This document shows, one piece after another, positions 1 through 8,888 of a stretch of DNA of 64,000 nt (its first letter is position 1; every line of letters starts with the position of its first letter). This DNA comes from Aquibium pacificus (GTDB taxonomy: Bacteria > Pseudomonadota > Alphaproteobacteria > Rhizobiales > Rhizobiaceae): positions 496,001-560,000 of the forward strand of contig NZ_JBDPGJ010000005.1 in assembly GCF_040839445.1 (NCBI RefSeq). Direction: 5' to 3'. The translations under genes were made by a program, and so were the position numbers. Below the pieces are notes generated by a model. It made no database searches, was not told the origin of the DNA, and saw only the letters and a program-made list of their open reading frames with translations.

Positions 1-1
1 C

Positions 2-445
2 CGCGCGGAGGGCGATCGCTGGGTGACGAACTACGTCAACCCGACGACATCGACCCGCTTCGACGACTATATGCCCGGCATCATCCGCCGGCTGGGCCTG
101 ACAGCGACCGGCGGCAAGGGCGGCATGGGCCGGGCCTGCGTGGAGGCCCTGCGCGAAGTCGGTGGCGTCTACTTCTCCATGCCCGGGGGCGCCTCGCCGC
201 TGCTCAGCATCGGGGCGGTGGAGAGGCTGGAGACCGCCTGGGACGACCTGATCGAACAGTTCCGGCTGTCGCGGTTCCGGCTCGACGGGTTCGGACCGGT
301 CACCGTGGCGATCGATGCGCATGGCAACAGCATGTACGATACGCTGCAAGAACAGGCCTCCGCGCGCATGCCGCGCATCCTGGAGGAACTCGAGCAGGCG
401 CGCCGGGATTCCGCCGCGCGACGCGCAACACCGCCGAGCACCTGA
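2..445 (+). CDS. Fumarase/tartrate dehydratase-type hydro-lyase, beta (C-terminal) part, 5'-truncated by window edge
   Basis: The reading frame is already open at base 2 and ends at TGA 443-445, so only the last 147 residues are visible. The stretch with GKGGM followed by a Cys-containing helix, and the later GGASPLLS loop, is the pattern of the C-terminal (beta) domain of class I iron-sulfur fumarases and L(+)-tartrate dehydratases (Fumerase_C family). These enzymes add or remove water from dicarboxylates. The alpha part with the 4Fe-4S cysteines would lie upstream of the window. A MaoC-type gene follows 44 nt later on the same strand, so it may belong to the same carboxylate-catabolic locus. 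An internal GTG at 23 is not a likely true start because the family homology continues upstream of it. Confidence 0.8.
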   Translation, partial: RAEGDRWVTNYVNPTTSTRFDDYMPGIIRRLGLTATGGKGGMGRACVEALREVGGVYFSMPGGASPLLSIGAVERLETAWDDLIEQFRLSRFRLDGFGPVTVAIDAHGNSMYDTLQEQASARMPRILEELEQARRDSAARRATPPST

Positions 446-489
446 CGCTCGCGCGAGACAACCATCCGCAATTCGAAAAGGGAAAGCCC

Positions 490-960
490 GTGCGACGCTA
501 TTTCGAGGATTTTTCGCTCGGCGAGGCCTGGACGAGCAAGTCCGTGGTGATGTCCGAGGAGGACATCATCCGCTATGCCCGCGAATACGACCCGCAGCCG
601 ATCCACACCGATCCGGAGAAGGCGGCGCAGGGGCGGTTCGGCTCGGTGATCGCCAGCGGCTGGCAGATCGCGGCGCTCTCCATGCGGCTTTTCGTCGAGT
701 CCGGCGGCTATGGCGAGACGCCCATGGTCGGCCTCGGAATCGATGAATTGCGGTGGCGGCGGCCGGTGAAGCCGGGAGACATCTTGCGCGTCAAGCGAGA
801 GGTCGTCGCGACGGAGCGGCACAAGACGCGGCCGGAATTCGGCATCATCAGGACACAGGTCACCGTGATGAACCAGAAGGACGAGACGGTGATGTCGCTT
901 GTCTCGCTCGGCCAGGTGCCCAGCCGGCCGGCGGAGGCCGAGGCGGGAAAGCCTTCGTAG
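490..960 (+). CDS. MaoC-family (hot-dog fold) dehydratase
   Basis: A 156-residue protein with the MaoC hydratase pattern: the D-x4-H pair in DPQPIHTD (Asp34, His39) and the downstream ASGW helix are the positions used by (R)-specific enoyl-CoA hydratases and related dehydratases. The start is GTG 490 with a purine-rich ribosome site (AAAAGGGAAAG) just before it. It lies on the plus strand, converging on the SDR gene with a gap of only 3 nt, and follows the hydro-lyase gene. A second, different MaoC protein is encoded in the opposing operon at 3264-3722. Its substrate cannot be told from sequence; a CoA thioester is likely. Confidence 0.85.
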   Translation: MRRYFEDFSLGEAWTSKSVVMSEEDIIRYAREYDPQPIHTDPEKAAQGRFGSVIASGWQIAALSMRLFVESGGYGETPMVGLGIDELRWRRPVKPGDILRVKREVVATERHKTRPEFGIIRTQVTVMNQKDETVMSLVSLGQVPSRPAEAEAGKPS

Positions 961-963
961 CGC

Positions 964-1722
964 CTACAGGTGCCGGCCCTCGTCCACCGGGACGATGATG
1001 CCAGTGGAACTGGTAAGCAGCGTGATGCAGGCGATGACGGCCTGCGCCACGTCGTCGGGGCTGGTGATCTTGCCGAGCGGCATCTTCGCCGCCATCGCCT
1101 CCAGCTGTTGACGCGTCCGGCCGGCCACGAAATCGGTATCGACCCCGGCCGGGGAGACCGAGAAGACGCGGATCTTGGGCGCCAGCACCTTGGCGAGGCC
1201 GACGGTGAGCGTGTCGAGACCGCCCTTGGCCGCGCAATAGGCGAGGCTTGAGCCCATCCCCGTGCGCGCCGCAATCGAAGAGACGTTGACGACGGCCGCG
1301 TTCGTGCCGCGTTCGAGCAGCGGCCGGAAAGCGCGGACGACCGCGAACGGTCCGCGCAGGTTCACGCGCAGCACCCGGTCGAAAATGTCGTCCGTCAGCC
1401 CGTCGAGATCGTTGGCCGGCACCGGCTCTGTGGCGCCGCCATTGTTGACCAGCACGTCGAGCCGCCCGAAGCGCTCCTCGACGGCGCGGGCGGCGTCCGC
1501 CACGCAGGCCGTGTCGTCGATGGCGATGCGGAGCGCCGCATGTCCCTCGCCGGGAAGCGACCGCACCACCTCCTCGGCAGCCTCGCGGCGGCTGTTGTAG
1601 CCGACGACCACGGACGCTCCGAGCCCCGCTAGCCGGATGGCGGTGGCGCGGCCGATGCCGCTGCTTGCACCGGTGACGACCGCCACGCGGCCCTTCAGTC
1701 CGGTGTTCCCGGTCTCGCTCAT
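964..1722 (-). CDS. SDR-family NAD(P)-dependent oxidoreductase
   Basis: A 252-residue classical short-chain dehydrogenase. The nucleotide-binding motif TGASSGIG is at about residues 17-24, NNGG follows in the middle, and the Ser-Tyr-Lys triad is visible (NVSS, then YCAAK with Tyr162 and Lys166). The chosen start ATG 1722-1720 overlaps the stop of the acyl-CoA synthetase gene in an ATGA arrangement, which implies translational coupling; an in-frame start 15 nt upstream is less likely. It is the last gene of the catabolic operon read from 8775. It probably oxidises or reduces a hydroxy- or keto-acyl intermediate; 3-oxoacyl reductase-like activity is only a guess. Confidence 0.88.
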   Translation of the reverse strand: MSETGNTGLKGRVAVVTGASSGIGRATAIRLAGLGASVVVGYNSRREAAEEVVRSLPGEGHAALRIAIDDTACVADAARAVEERFGRLDVLVNNGGATEPVPANDLDGLTDDIFDRVLRVNLRGPFAVVRAFRPLLERGTNAAVVNVSSIAARTGMGSSLAYCAAKGGLDTLTVGLAKVLAPKIRVFSVSPAGVDTDFVAGRTRQQLEAMAAKMPLGKITSPDDVAQAVIACITLLTSSTGIIVPVDEGRHL

Positions 1723-3251
1723 GTGGATGTCTCCCAATAAGGCTTCTTCAGGTCCTGCTTGAGGATCTTGCCGGCATTGTTGCGCGGGAGGTCGGGGCGA
1801 AGTTCGACGGCCGCGAGGCGCTGCGTGCGCCCGACATGGCCGTTCACCCAGGCCAGCAGAGCGTCCGCCTCAAGCCTGCGGCCGTCCCGCGCGACGACGA
1901 GCCCGAGCGGGGTCTCGCCCCATTTCTCGCTTGGGACGGCGATCACCGCGGCCTCGGCGACATCGGGGTGGGCCAGCAGCTTCTCCTCGAGGTCGGAGGC
2001 GTAGATGTTGAAGCCGCCCGAAATGATCATGTCCTTCTTGCGGTCGAGCAGGACGAGGAATCCGTCCTCGTCGAACATGCCGATGTCTCCGGTGCGGTGG
2101 TAGAGCGTGCCGTCGCGGTCGCGCCACCGGAAGGCTGCGTTCGCTTCCTCGTTGCGGAAATAGCCGGACATCATGGTGGCCGAGCGGCCGATGATCTCCC
2201 CGCGCTCGCCGCGCGGCACGTCGTTTCCCTCGTCATCGATCACGCGGATTTCGTTCCCGGCCGCCGGCCGGCCGACGGTGTGTGCCTTCTGCGGGAAGGC
2301 GGCGAGGTCGAGGATGCACGTGCAGCCGCCTTCCGTCAGTCCGTACACCTCGACGAACCGCCCCGGCCAGCGGGCGAGGATCTCGCGCTTGTCTGCGGCC
2401 GGAAGCGGCGCGCCCGTGCACTGCTTGACCTTGAAGGACAAGAGGTCGCGCCGGGCGAAGCTCTCGGCGGCCAGGATGCGCCGGTACTGGACCGGAACCA
2501 GCATGGTATGGGTGACGCGCTCGCGCTCGGCGATGTCGAGATAGGCCTCGACCTCGAATTTCGGCATGAGCACGACGCGCCCGCCATGGAACAGCGCCGC
2601 CAGCATCGGCATAAGCGTGGTGTTGGAATAGAGCGGCGTGGCAAGCAACATCGTGCTCGACCCGTCGATACCGAACAGCGATCGCGCGGCCTGGCGAAAC
2701 CGCATCGAATGGGAATGGACGATGCCCTTGGCGCGCCCGGTCGTACCGGAGCTGTAGATGATGTTGAACGGGGCTTCGGGTGCCGGGACGACCGCCGCGG
2801 CGAGCGGCTGGCCGCCTTGCAGGAACGCGGTGGGGAGTCCGTTCCGGTTCGCACCATTGAGAACGATCGCACGTCCGGGATGGTCCGGCTTCAGGAGCGA
2901 CTGGTAGCCGTCCTGGACGAAGACGAGACCGGGTTCGCAGTCGGCGAGCATCCCCGCGAGCGCCTCGGGATGCGCTGACACCGGCAGCGGCACTGCGCAG
3001 CCGCCGGCCGCCACGATGCCGAGATAAGAGACGGCAAGCCCGACGCTCGCGGTGCCGAGCAGCGCGATCCTGCCGACCTCCGGTCCGGATGCGGCGACAA
3101 TGGCGCCGGCAACGCCGAGCACGTCGTCACGCAGTTGAGACCAGGTCAGCGTCTCCGAACCGCAGACCAGCGCGACGTCTCGCGGTCGCTCGGTCCCGTG
3201 CCGCAGGATCCGTGCAACCAGTTCGCCCTCTTCCGTCGAGGCTTCAGTCAC
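1719..3251 (-). CDS. AMP-dependent acyl-CoA synthetase/ligase
   Basis: A 510-residue adenylate-forming enzyme. The P-loop YSSGTTGRAKG is at about 166-176, the A5 motif YGLTEGG at 303-309, HRTGD at 385-389, the hinge DRKKDMIISGG at 403-413, and the C-terminal catalytic lysine (NNAGKILK) at about 495. These are the motifs of class I acyl-CoA synthetases, which make an acyl-adenylate and then the CoA thioester. The gene sits between maoC and SDR genes (12 nt and ATGA spacing), so it probably activates the carboxylic acid imported by the TRAP permease of the same operon. The acid itself cannot be named from the sequence. Confidence 0.92.
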   Translation of the reverse strand: MTEASTEEGELVARILRHGTERPRDVALVCGSETLTWSQLRDDVLGVAGAIVAASGPEVGRIALLGTASVGLAVSYLGIVAAGGCAVPLPVSAHPEALAGMLADCEPGLVFVQDGYQSLLKPDHPGRAIVLNGANRNGLPTAFLQGGQPLAAAVVPAPEAPFNIIYSSGTTGRAKGIVHSHSMRFRQAARSLFGIDGSSTMLLATPLYSNTTLMPMLAALFHGGRVVLMPKFEVEAYLDIAERERVTHTMLVPVQYRRILAAESFARRDLLSFKVKQCTGAPLPAADKREILARWPGRFVEVYGLTEGGCTCILDLAAFPQKAHTVGRPAAGNEIRVIDDEGNDVPRGERGEIIGRSATMMSGYFRNEEANAAFRWRDRDGTLYHRTGDIGMFDEDGFLVLLDRKKDMIISGGFNIYASDLEEKLLAHPDVAEAAVIAVPSEKWGETPLGLVVARDGRRLEADALLAWVNGHVGRTQRLAAVELRPDLPRNNAGKILKQDLKKPYWETST

Positions 3252-3263
3252 CGGGACACTCCC

Positions 3264-3722
3264 TCAGGGGTTCTCGATCAGCATGATGTGCCGCGCCACG
3301 ATCGCCGGCTTGTCCGCGCCTTCCATCTCCATCGACGCTTCGCTGGTGAGCCGCGTCCCGCGCGCGTGGGGGGCGGCCTCGACGATGGTGAGGGAAAGGC
3401 GCACACGGCTGCCGACCGGGATCGGCAGGACGAAGCGAAGCCTGTCGTAGCCGTAGTTCAGGCCGCGGCCGCGCTTTTCCACCTTGTAGATGTCGCGCTG
3501 CATGCGCGGCATCAGGGATACGACATAGAGCCCGTGGGCGATGGTCTTCCCGCCCGGCATTTCGCGCGCAGCGCGCTCCACGTCGACGTGAATCCAGTGG
3601 TCGTCGCCGGTCAGGCGGGCGAAATCGTCGATCGCAACCTGCGTGATCTCGACCCATCCGGAGTGGCCGATTGCCTGTCCGGCATGGGCCGCGAGATCGG
3701 AGGCATGTTCTACGGTCAGCAT
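3264..3722 (-). CDS. MaoC-family dehydratase
   Basis: A 152-residue hot-dog-fold protein with the MaoC signature GDDHWIHVD (the Asp/His hydratase pair) and the following IAHGLYV helix. It is more canonical than the MaoC protein at 490-960. Its ATG (3722-3720) overlaps the TGA of the upstream quinone oxidoreductase gene in a TGATG junction, so the two are translationally coupled, and the acyl-CoA synthetase starts 12 nt downstream. In this operon it most likely hydrates an enoyl-CoA formed from the activated substrate. Confidence 0.88.
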   Translation of the reverse strand: MLTVEHASDLAAHAGQAIGHSGWVEITQVAIDDFARLTGDDHWIHVDVERAAREMPGGKTIAHGLYVVSLMPRMQRDIYKVEKRGRGLNYGYDRLRFVLPIPVGSRVRLSLTIVEAAPHARGTRLTSEASMEMEGADKPAIVARHIMLIENP

Positions 3723-4750
3723 CAGTTTCTCCCGTCCGGCAATGAGCGCGCCACTGTTTGTGCAAGCGAGGGGTCGACCGACAGGACCACTTTGCCGATC
3801 TGCTCGTTTTCGTCGAGCAGGCGATGGGCGGAGCGTACGTCCTCGAACGGAAACACCGCGTGGATGCGTGTGGCGATCGCGCCGCTCTCCAGCAGCGGCC
3901 AGACCTGTTCGACCAGCTCGGCGGCAATTCGGCCTTTGTACGCGGCCGGTCGGGGACGCAGGGTCGAGCCAGCGAGCGTGAGCCTGCGCCGCACCACCGA
4001 TCGGACGTTCACCTCGGCCGTCTCGCCGAGATGGCTTGCGATGAATATCAGACGCCCGTCCGGCTTGAGCAGATCGAGCTGCCGTTGCGTATAAGGGCCT
4101 GCCTGGGCGTCGAGGATGACGTCCACGCCTTCGCCGCCGGTCAGCGCCCGGATCTCGTCATCCCATGGACCCTTGTAGCTGACCGCCGCCTGCGCGCCGG
4201 TCTCGCGGCAGACGGCCAGCTTCTCCTCGGTACCCGCCGTTGCATAGACCGTGGCATTGCGCAACTTACGCGCGATCTGGATCGCTGCCATGCCGACGCC
4301 ACTCGTGCCGCCCTGCACCAGCAGGCTCTCGCCCTCGGCGAGCCGGCCAAGCCAGATCACGTTGTTCCAGGCGGTGAAGTAGACCTCGGGAAGCGACGCC
4401 GCCTGGACGAATGTGAAGCCGCGCGGAACCGGCATGCATTGCAGGGCCGGGACGCAGCAGAATTCGGCGTAGCCGCCGCCATTGGCGAGCGCGCAGACGG
4501 CATCGCCGACCGACACGCCGGAGACGTCCGGACCGGCCGCCACGACGATGCCGGCGACGTCGAGGCCGGGAATGGGCGATGCACCGGGCGGCGGCGGATA
4601 GAGCCCGCGTCGCTGCTGGATGTCCGGCCTGTTGACACCCGCCGCCGCGACCTTGATCACCACCTCGCCGTGTCCCGGCACCGGTCGTGGATGCTCCGCG
4701 ATCCGCAACACCTCCGGCCCGCCCGCTGCGGCGAATTCTATCACCCGCAT
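3722..4750 (-). CDS. NAD(P)H quinone oxidoreductase, zinc-free MDR family
   Basis: About 342 residues. It shows the N-terminal GroES-like domain (GHGEVVIKVAAAGVNRPD), the RRGLYPPPPG segment typical of PIG3/QOR-type reductases, and a Rossmann site GGTSGVGMAAIQ. The zinc-binding cysteines and histidines of alcohol dehydrogenases are missing, as expected for quinone/enone reductases. I take ATG 4750 as start; an in-frame ATG at 4765 would add five residues, and a much longer open frame upstream only overlaps the FAH gene. It is the third-from-front enzyme of the operon and probably reduces an unsaturated intermediate. Confidence 0.85.
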   Translation of the reverse strand: MRVIEFAAAGGPEVLRIAEHPRPVPGHGEVVIKVAAAGVNRPDIQQRRGLYPPPPGASPIPGLDVAGIVVAAGPDVSGVSVGDAVCALANGGGYAEFCCVPALQCMPVPRGFTFVQAASLPEVYFTAWNNVIWLGRLAEGESLLVQGGTSGVGMAAIQIARKLRNATVYATAGTEEKLAVCRETGAQAAVSYKGPWDDEIRALTGGEGVDVILDAQAGPYTQRQLDLLKPDGRLIFIASHLGETAEVNVRSVVRRRLTLAGSTLRPRPAAYKGRIAAELVEQVWPLLESGAIATRIHAVFPFEDVRSAHRLLDENEQIGKVVLSVDPSLAQTVARSLPDGRN

Positions 4751-4779
4751 TGCGCTGTATCGCATGTCGCCGTGCCGGG

Positions 4780-5763
4780 TCACTTCCAGTTGTGGACGAC
4801 AGGGTTGGACAGCCGGCCGAGCCCCTCGATCTCGATGTCGATGACGCCAGAGAGCTTGTGCATGTTGACCGAGCGATGTCCGTTGGGGAACTTGCCGACG
4901 CCCTTGGCCGAGGTGCCGAAGCAGATGACGTCGCCGGGTTCGAGCGTGAAGTAGCGGCTCGCCTCGGCGATGACTTCCTCGACCTTGAAGCGGTAGCTGC
5001 TGGTCGAATCCACCGCGAAAGGCTCGCCGTCGAACCAGCCCTTCACTTCCAGGGCATTGGGGTCGCCGACCTCGTCCGCGGTGGTCAGCCAGGGACCGAT
5101 CGGGCCGAACGTGTCTGTGGCCTTGGAGCGCGTGTGATAAACGAAATAGACGTCGCGATCGTCCTCGCCGTGGCTGTTGCGCCAGGCGAGATGGTGCGGA
5201 CGGATCAGGTCCGGCTCGCGCGTGGTCGCGATGGAATCGAGGCCGAACTTCAGCCCGTGCGAGGTGACGTCGTTGGTGATCGTGTAGCCGAACACCGCCT
5301 CGCGCGCCTCTTCCACCGAGACGTTCTTGCACCTCTTTCCGAGGACGGCGGCGAGTTCCAGCTCCGGGATCGTCTCGCCGTAGTGCTCCTCCATGATGAC
5401 CGGCTTGCCGTGACCGGTAAGGCAGGACGGCGCCTTCAGGAAGAAGTTGGGCACGCCCGGATCCTTATGGGCGGACTTGCGGATGCCCATGTTGTTGAAG
5501 GCGACCCCGAGCACCTTGGTGGGCCGCGTCTGCGGCGGCAGCCAGTCGATGCCGGCCTCGTCGAGAGGCGTTGCATTGCCTCCTTCGACGGCCTGGCGGG
5601 CCTTCGCAAGCTCTCCTTCGCCGCCCTCGATGAGGTCGTTCATCGTCGCGGGCGGAGTGCCGAGCCCCGCGCTCCCATAGAGCTCCGACAGCAGCACGGT
5701 CCCGCCATCCTTCATGGCCACGAGGGCGGGCCGCCCCTGATGGTTGATCGTACCGAGTTTCAC
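4780..5763 (-). CDS. Fumarylacetoacetate hydrolase (FAH) family protein
   Basis: A 327-residue protein with the FAH catalytic core. The LELAAVLGKRCKNV segment, the acidic metal ligands around PELELA and the Asp in TNDVTSHG, and the terminal GDVICFGTSAKGVGKFP loop are characteristic. Family members hydrolyse or decarboxylate acylpyruvates and related oxo-diacids using a divalent metal. It lies 28 nt downstream of the TRAP permease gene and about 29 nt ahead of the quinone oxidoreductase, inside one operon. The exact substrate (fumarylpyruvate-like, dehydro-sugar acid or other) cannot be decided from sequence. Confidence 0.88.
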   Translation of the reverse strand: MKLGTINHQGRPALVAMKDGGTVLLSELYGSAGLGTPPATMNDLIEGGEGELAKARQAVEGGNATPLDEAGIDWLPPQTRPTKVLGVAFNNMGIRKSAHKDPGVPNFFLKAPSCLTGHGKPVIMEEHYGETIPELELAAVLGKRCKNVSVEEAREAVFGYTITNDVTSHGLKFGLDSIATTREPDLIRPHHLAWRNSHGEDDRDVYFVYHTRSKATDTFGPIGPWLTTADEVGDPNALEVKGWFDGEPFAVDSTSSYRFKVEEVIAEASRYFTLEPGDVICFGTSAKGVGKFPNGHRSVNMHKLSGVIDIEIEGLGRLSNPVVHNWK

Positions 5764-5791
5764 GATTGTCTCTCCTTGCTTGATACGGCCG

Positions 5792-7780
5792 TCATGCGAC
5801 CGCGGAATGGCCGCTTGCGGCCCTGTTCTGGAAATATGCCAGCGCGACGACGGGCAGGGCGATCGCCAGCGCCGCCAGCAGAAGCTCGATGTCCGACCAG
5901 CCCGGAACGCCTTCCTGCGGCAAGGCGATCAGGATCGCTGCGCAAAGCAGGACGATGCGCAGCGGCAGCCCATACAAGCGCCCGCCGAAAAGCGGGCCGA
6001 CCAGCGGAATGTAGCCCTGCAGCGACCAGGCGAATAGCGCGATCCCTCCGAGCGCCAGCAGCGTCGAGGTGACGATCTCCGATGCCGTGCCCTGAAGCAC
6101 GAGCGCCGGCTCCAGCACGAAGAAGAACGGGATGAAGTAGATGACGCTGCCGAGGCGCATCGCCTCGAAGCCGGTCTTCATTGGCGGCGTCTTGGCAATC
6201 GAAGCCGCCGCGAAGGCGCCGAGCGCCACCGGAGGCGTGATGAAGGACAGCATGCCCCAGTAGAAGATGAACATATGCACGGCCATCGGGTTCAGCCCCA
6301 CCTGGATCAGCGCGGGGGCGAGGAGGATGGCAAGAAAGATGTAGGCCGCCGTAGAGGTCATGCCGACGCCCAGGATCAGCCCCGTGAGCGCGCCCATCAG
6401 CAGCAGCAGGAACGAGTTCCCATCGGCCAGCCTCAGGAGATCATTCACCAGTGTCGCGGCCACGCCGGTCATCGACAGGGCGCCGATGATCATGCCGACT
6501 GCGGCGAGGATCGCGACCATGTTGGCGAAGAGCGAGCCGAGGTCGTCGAAGAACCGCCCGACGTCGCTCCACCCCCAGCGGTGCTTCTTCGAGAACATCT
6601 GATTGAGCAGGATGAGGAGCGGTGTCGCGTAGTAGGGGGCCAGAGCCTCACGCCGCATGACGAGCAGCATGTAGATGAGGAGCGCGAAGGCAAATATATA
6701 GTACCATCCCTCCTTCAGGGTGGTGCCCAGCGAGGGCAGTTCCTCGGCCGGCAGTCCCTTCAGCTTCTCCTTGCCGGCGATCGCGTCGATCTGAACGAAC
6801 AGGCCGAAGAAATACAGGAAAGAGGGAATGATGGCGGCGAGCGCTATGTCCGCATAGGGCACGTTCATCACGCTCGCCATGACGAAGGCGGTGGCGCCCA
6901 TCACCGGCGGCATCAGCACGCCGCCCGTGGACGCGCAGGTCTCGATGCCGGCCGCTACCGTGCCGCGCAGGCCGATGCGGCGCATCGCGGGAATGGTCAT
7001 TATGCCGGTGGTGAGGACGTTAGTGATGACGCTGCCGCTCATCGATCCGAGCAGACCGCTGGAGACTATCGCGACCTTGGCCGGGCCGCCGCGGACTTTT
7101 CCGAGCAGCGCGAAGGAAAGGTCCATGAAGAACTTGCCGGCCCCGGTCTGCTGGAGGGCGGCGCCGAAGAGCAGGAAGCCGATAATCAGCTGCGCGAAGG
7201 TGCGCATGGGGATGCCGATGATGCTTTCCGAGCCCATGGCATGATAGGCGGCGGTATAGACGGGACCCGACGCGAAGCCGGAAATGGCCGTCGGCAGGTA
7301 CTCCGTATAGATCGGGTAGAGAGACATCAGGAGGACGACGATCGCCAGCGGCAGGCCGCCGGCGCGTCGTCCGGCCTCCAGCACCAGAAGCCACAGCACG
7401 AAGGAAAAGTAGACGGCCGTCTCCGGCGGGGCCATTTCCCAGCCGCGCAGTGCGATGTTGAGCGCGTTGACGAGGAAGTAGCCGCACACGACCACGGTGG
7501 CGACGGCAAGGAGCCAGTCGTACCAGCTGGGCGCCAGGGTCCGCGCGCTCGATCTTGCCGGATAGACGATGAAGCAGCAGAACAGCGCCAGCGCGATGAT
7601 GGCGTAGTAGTAGCGCAGGTCGATCAGGGTGTAGCCGACGAAAAAGCCGAAATTGAAGACCTGATTGACCGCGAGGACCAGGATGACGAAGGCCGCGACA
7701 CGCACGGCCCAGCGGGCGAGGCCCGCCAGCTTGCGTGGCCCGGCTTCGAATTTCGATGCGTCTGCTTCGACTTCCGCCAT
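5792..7780 (-). CDS. TRAP transporter fused permease subunit (4TM/12TM)
   Basis: A 662-residue, strongly hydrophobic inner-membrane protein. An N-terminal cytoplasmic stretch of about 25 residues is followed by a small-subunit-like (DctQ-type) region and a large DctM-like region with the repeated glycine-rich helices typical of the Na+-driven large subunit (for example SMSGSVITNVLTTG and FITPPVALGAFAAASIA). Fused permeases of this size usually work with TAXI-type periplasmic binding proteins. No binding-protein gene is present among the neighbours in this window, so the partner must be encoded elsewhere or upstream. Its place as second gene of the operon suggests that it imports the operon's carboxylate substrate. 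Confidence 0.93.
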   Translation of the reverse strand: MAEVEADASKFEAGPRKLAGLARWAVRVAAFVILVLAVNQVFNFGFFVGYTLIDLRYYYAIIALALFCCFIVYPARSSARTLAPSWYDWLLAVATVVVCGYFLVNALNIALRGWEMAPPETAVYFSFVLWLLVLEAGRRAGGLPLAIVVLLMSLYPIYTEYLPTAISGFASGPVYTAAYHAMGSESIIGIPMRTFAQLIIGFLLFGAALQQTGAGKFFMDLSFALLGKVRGGPAKVAIVSSGLLGSMSGSVITNVLTTGIMTIPAMRRIGLRGTVAAGIETCASTGGVLMPPVMGATAFVMASVMNVPYADIALAAIIPSFLYFFGLFVQIDAIAGKEKLKGLPAEELPSLGTTLKEGWYYIFAFALLIYMLLVMRREALAPYYATPLLILLNQMFSKKHRWGWSDVGRFFDDLGSLFANMVAILAAVGMIIGALSMTGVAATLVNDLLRLADGNSFLLLLMGALTGLILGVGMTSTAAYIFLAILLAPALIQVGLNPMAVHMFIFYWGMLSFITPPVALGAFAAASIAKTPPMKTGFEAMRLGSVIYFIPFFFVLEPALVLQGTASEIVTSTLLALGGIALFAWSLQGYIPLVGPLFGGRLYGLPLRIVLLCAAILIALPQEGVPGWSDIELLLAALAIALPVVALAYFQNRAASGHSAVA

Positions 7781-7836
7781 GGTTCCTCCCGGACCCGTTC
7801 GTCCGCGCAGGTCTTCGCCGCGCGGTACGAAGGAGC

Positions 7837-8775
7837 CTATTCTATTTCCAGTCCGACCAGTCTCGCGGGATTGTCGCGCACCATCAGCCGGACTTCATCC
7901 TCGCTGAAGCCGAGCGCGAGGCAGAGCTTGATCGCCTGGCGCATTCCTTCCACCGGCGTGGGGTTGTCGACCTGTCCGAGATCGGAGCCGATCGACGAGT
8001 GGGCGACCCCCGCGGCCTGAATGTGCTCCTTGAGTTCCTCCGGCGAAAATACGTTGAAGCGTGAATCGACGTAGAGGCAGGCAGACTGCTCGATATGAGC
8101 GCCGAAGTCGGCCATCTCGGCAATGTCCTCGTACGTGAAGTGCAGGCCGTACATCGGATGGTTGACCAGCAGCCGCTTGACGCCGCGCTTCTTCGCCTCG
8201 TGGAAGAGCTTCCAGATCTCCCAGACGTGCAGGTGTCCGGAAGACAGGATCGCGTCGAACTCGGCGATCGAGTCGAGGATCTCCTTCACGACGTCGAGGA
8301 TCTCCCCGTAGGAATCGACCACAGTGATCCCCGGCGAGGACTTCAGCTGGACGTTGGAGGCCAGCCGCGTCTTGCGGTGCGAACTGCGGATGTGGTTGGC
8401 CGACTGGGCTGTCGGCATCCAGACGAGCTTGGCGCCCTGCTTCAGCTGGGCATCGACAACGAAGGGATTGAGCCCGCCGGTGGAGTTGTTGAGCACGAGG
8501 CCGCCATACATCGCCACGCCGAGGTGACCGAGCACGCGGTCCATGATCGGGATGAAGGGAGCGACTGAATAGTGGTGGTCTTTGAACATGATGCCGCGCA
8601 TCCCGGCGGCAGCGGCTTCTTCCACGGCCTGGAAGTGGTCGACCTGGCGCGGCATGGTCGAGGGACCGGAATGGACGTGGAGGTCGACCGCGCCCTTCAG
8701 CAGCCTGTTGGCCACATCGTCGTCGATCGTGGCAATGAGTTCGCGCGCCGCCTCGCGATGGTTTGCCGATGCCAT
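7837..8775 (-). CDS. DUF6282-type metal-dependent hydrolase-like protein
   Basis: A 312-residue protein with an N-terminal DLHVHSGPS motif resembling the first metal-binding strand of amidohydrolase/PHP TIM barrels, then FKDHHY and later LVNHPMYG, each supplying further histidines. I recognise this as the DUF6282 family; no reaction is established for it to my knowledge. The start ATG 8775 is preceded by a strong ribosome site (AGGAGGAAAGC). It is the first gene of the catabolic operon, divergent from the IclR regulator, and the TRAP permease follows 56 nt later. A role in hydrolysing the incoming substrate or an amide/lactone form of it is inference. Confidence 0.8.
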   Translation of the reverse strand: MASANHREAARELIATIDDDVANRLLKGAVDLHVHSGPSTMPRQVDHFQAVEEAAAAGMRGIMFKDHHYSVAPFIPIMDRVLGHLGVAMYGGLVLNNSTGGLNPFVVDAQLKQGAKLVWMPTAQSANHIRSSHRKTRLASNVQLKSSPGITVVDSYGEILDVVKEILDSIAEFDAILSSGHLHVWEIWKLFHEAKKRGVKRLLVNHPMYGLHFTYEDIAEMADFGAHIEQSACLYVDSRFNVFSPEELKEHIQAAGVAHSSIGSDLGQVDNPTPVEGMRQAIKLCLALGFSEDEVRLMVRDNPARLVGLEIE

Positions 8776-8888
8776 GCTTTCCTCCTCTTCGTGAGCGGCC
8801 TTGCCTTACGTCTTGACACGGCGAAGCCACAACTTCAGAAACGGCCGTATTTCGTCTGGCGGAACGGGATCCGCCCCGAGAGGTCGCA

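Noticed and set aside
6275..8020. Long plus-strand frame opposite the TRAP permease
   Set aside because: Antisense shadow; the minus strand encodes a coherent multi-pass permease, while this product is His/Arg/Asp-rich without a fold signature.
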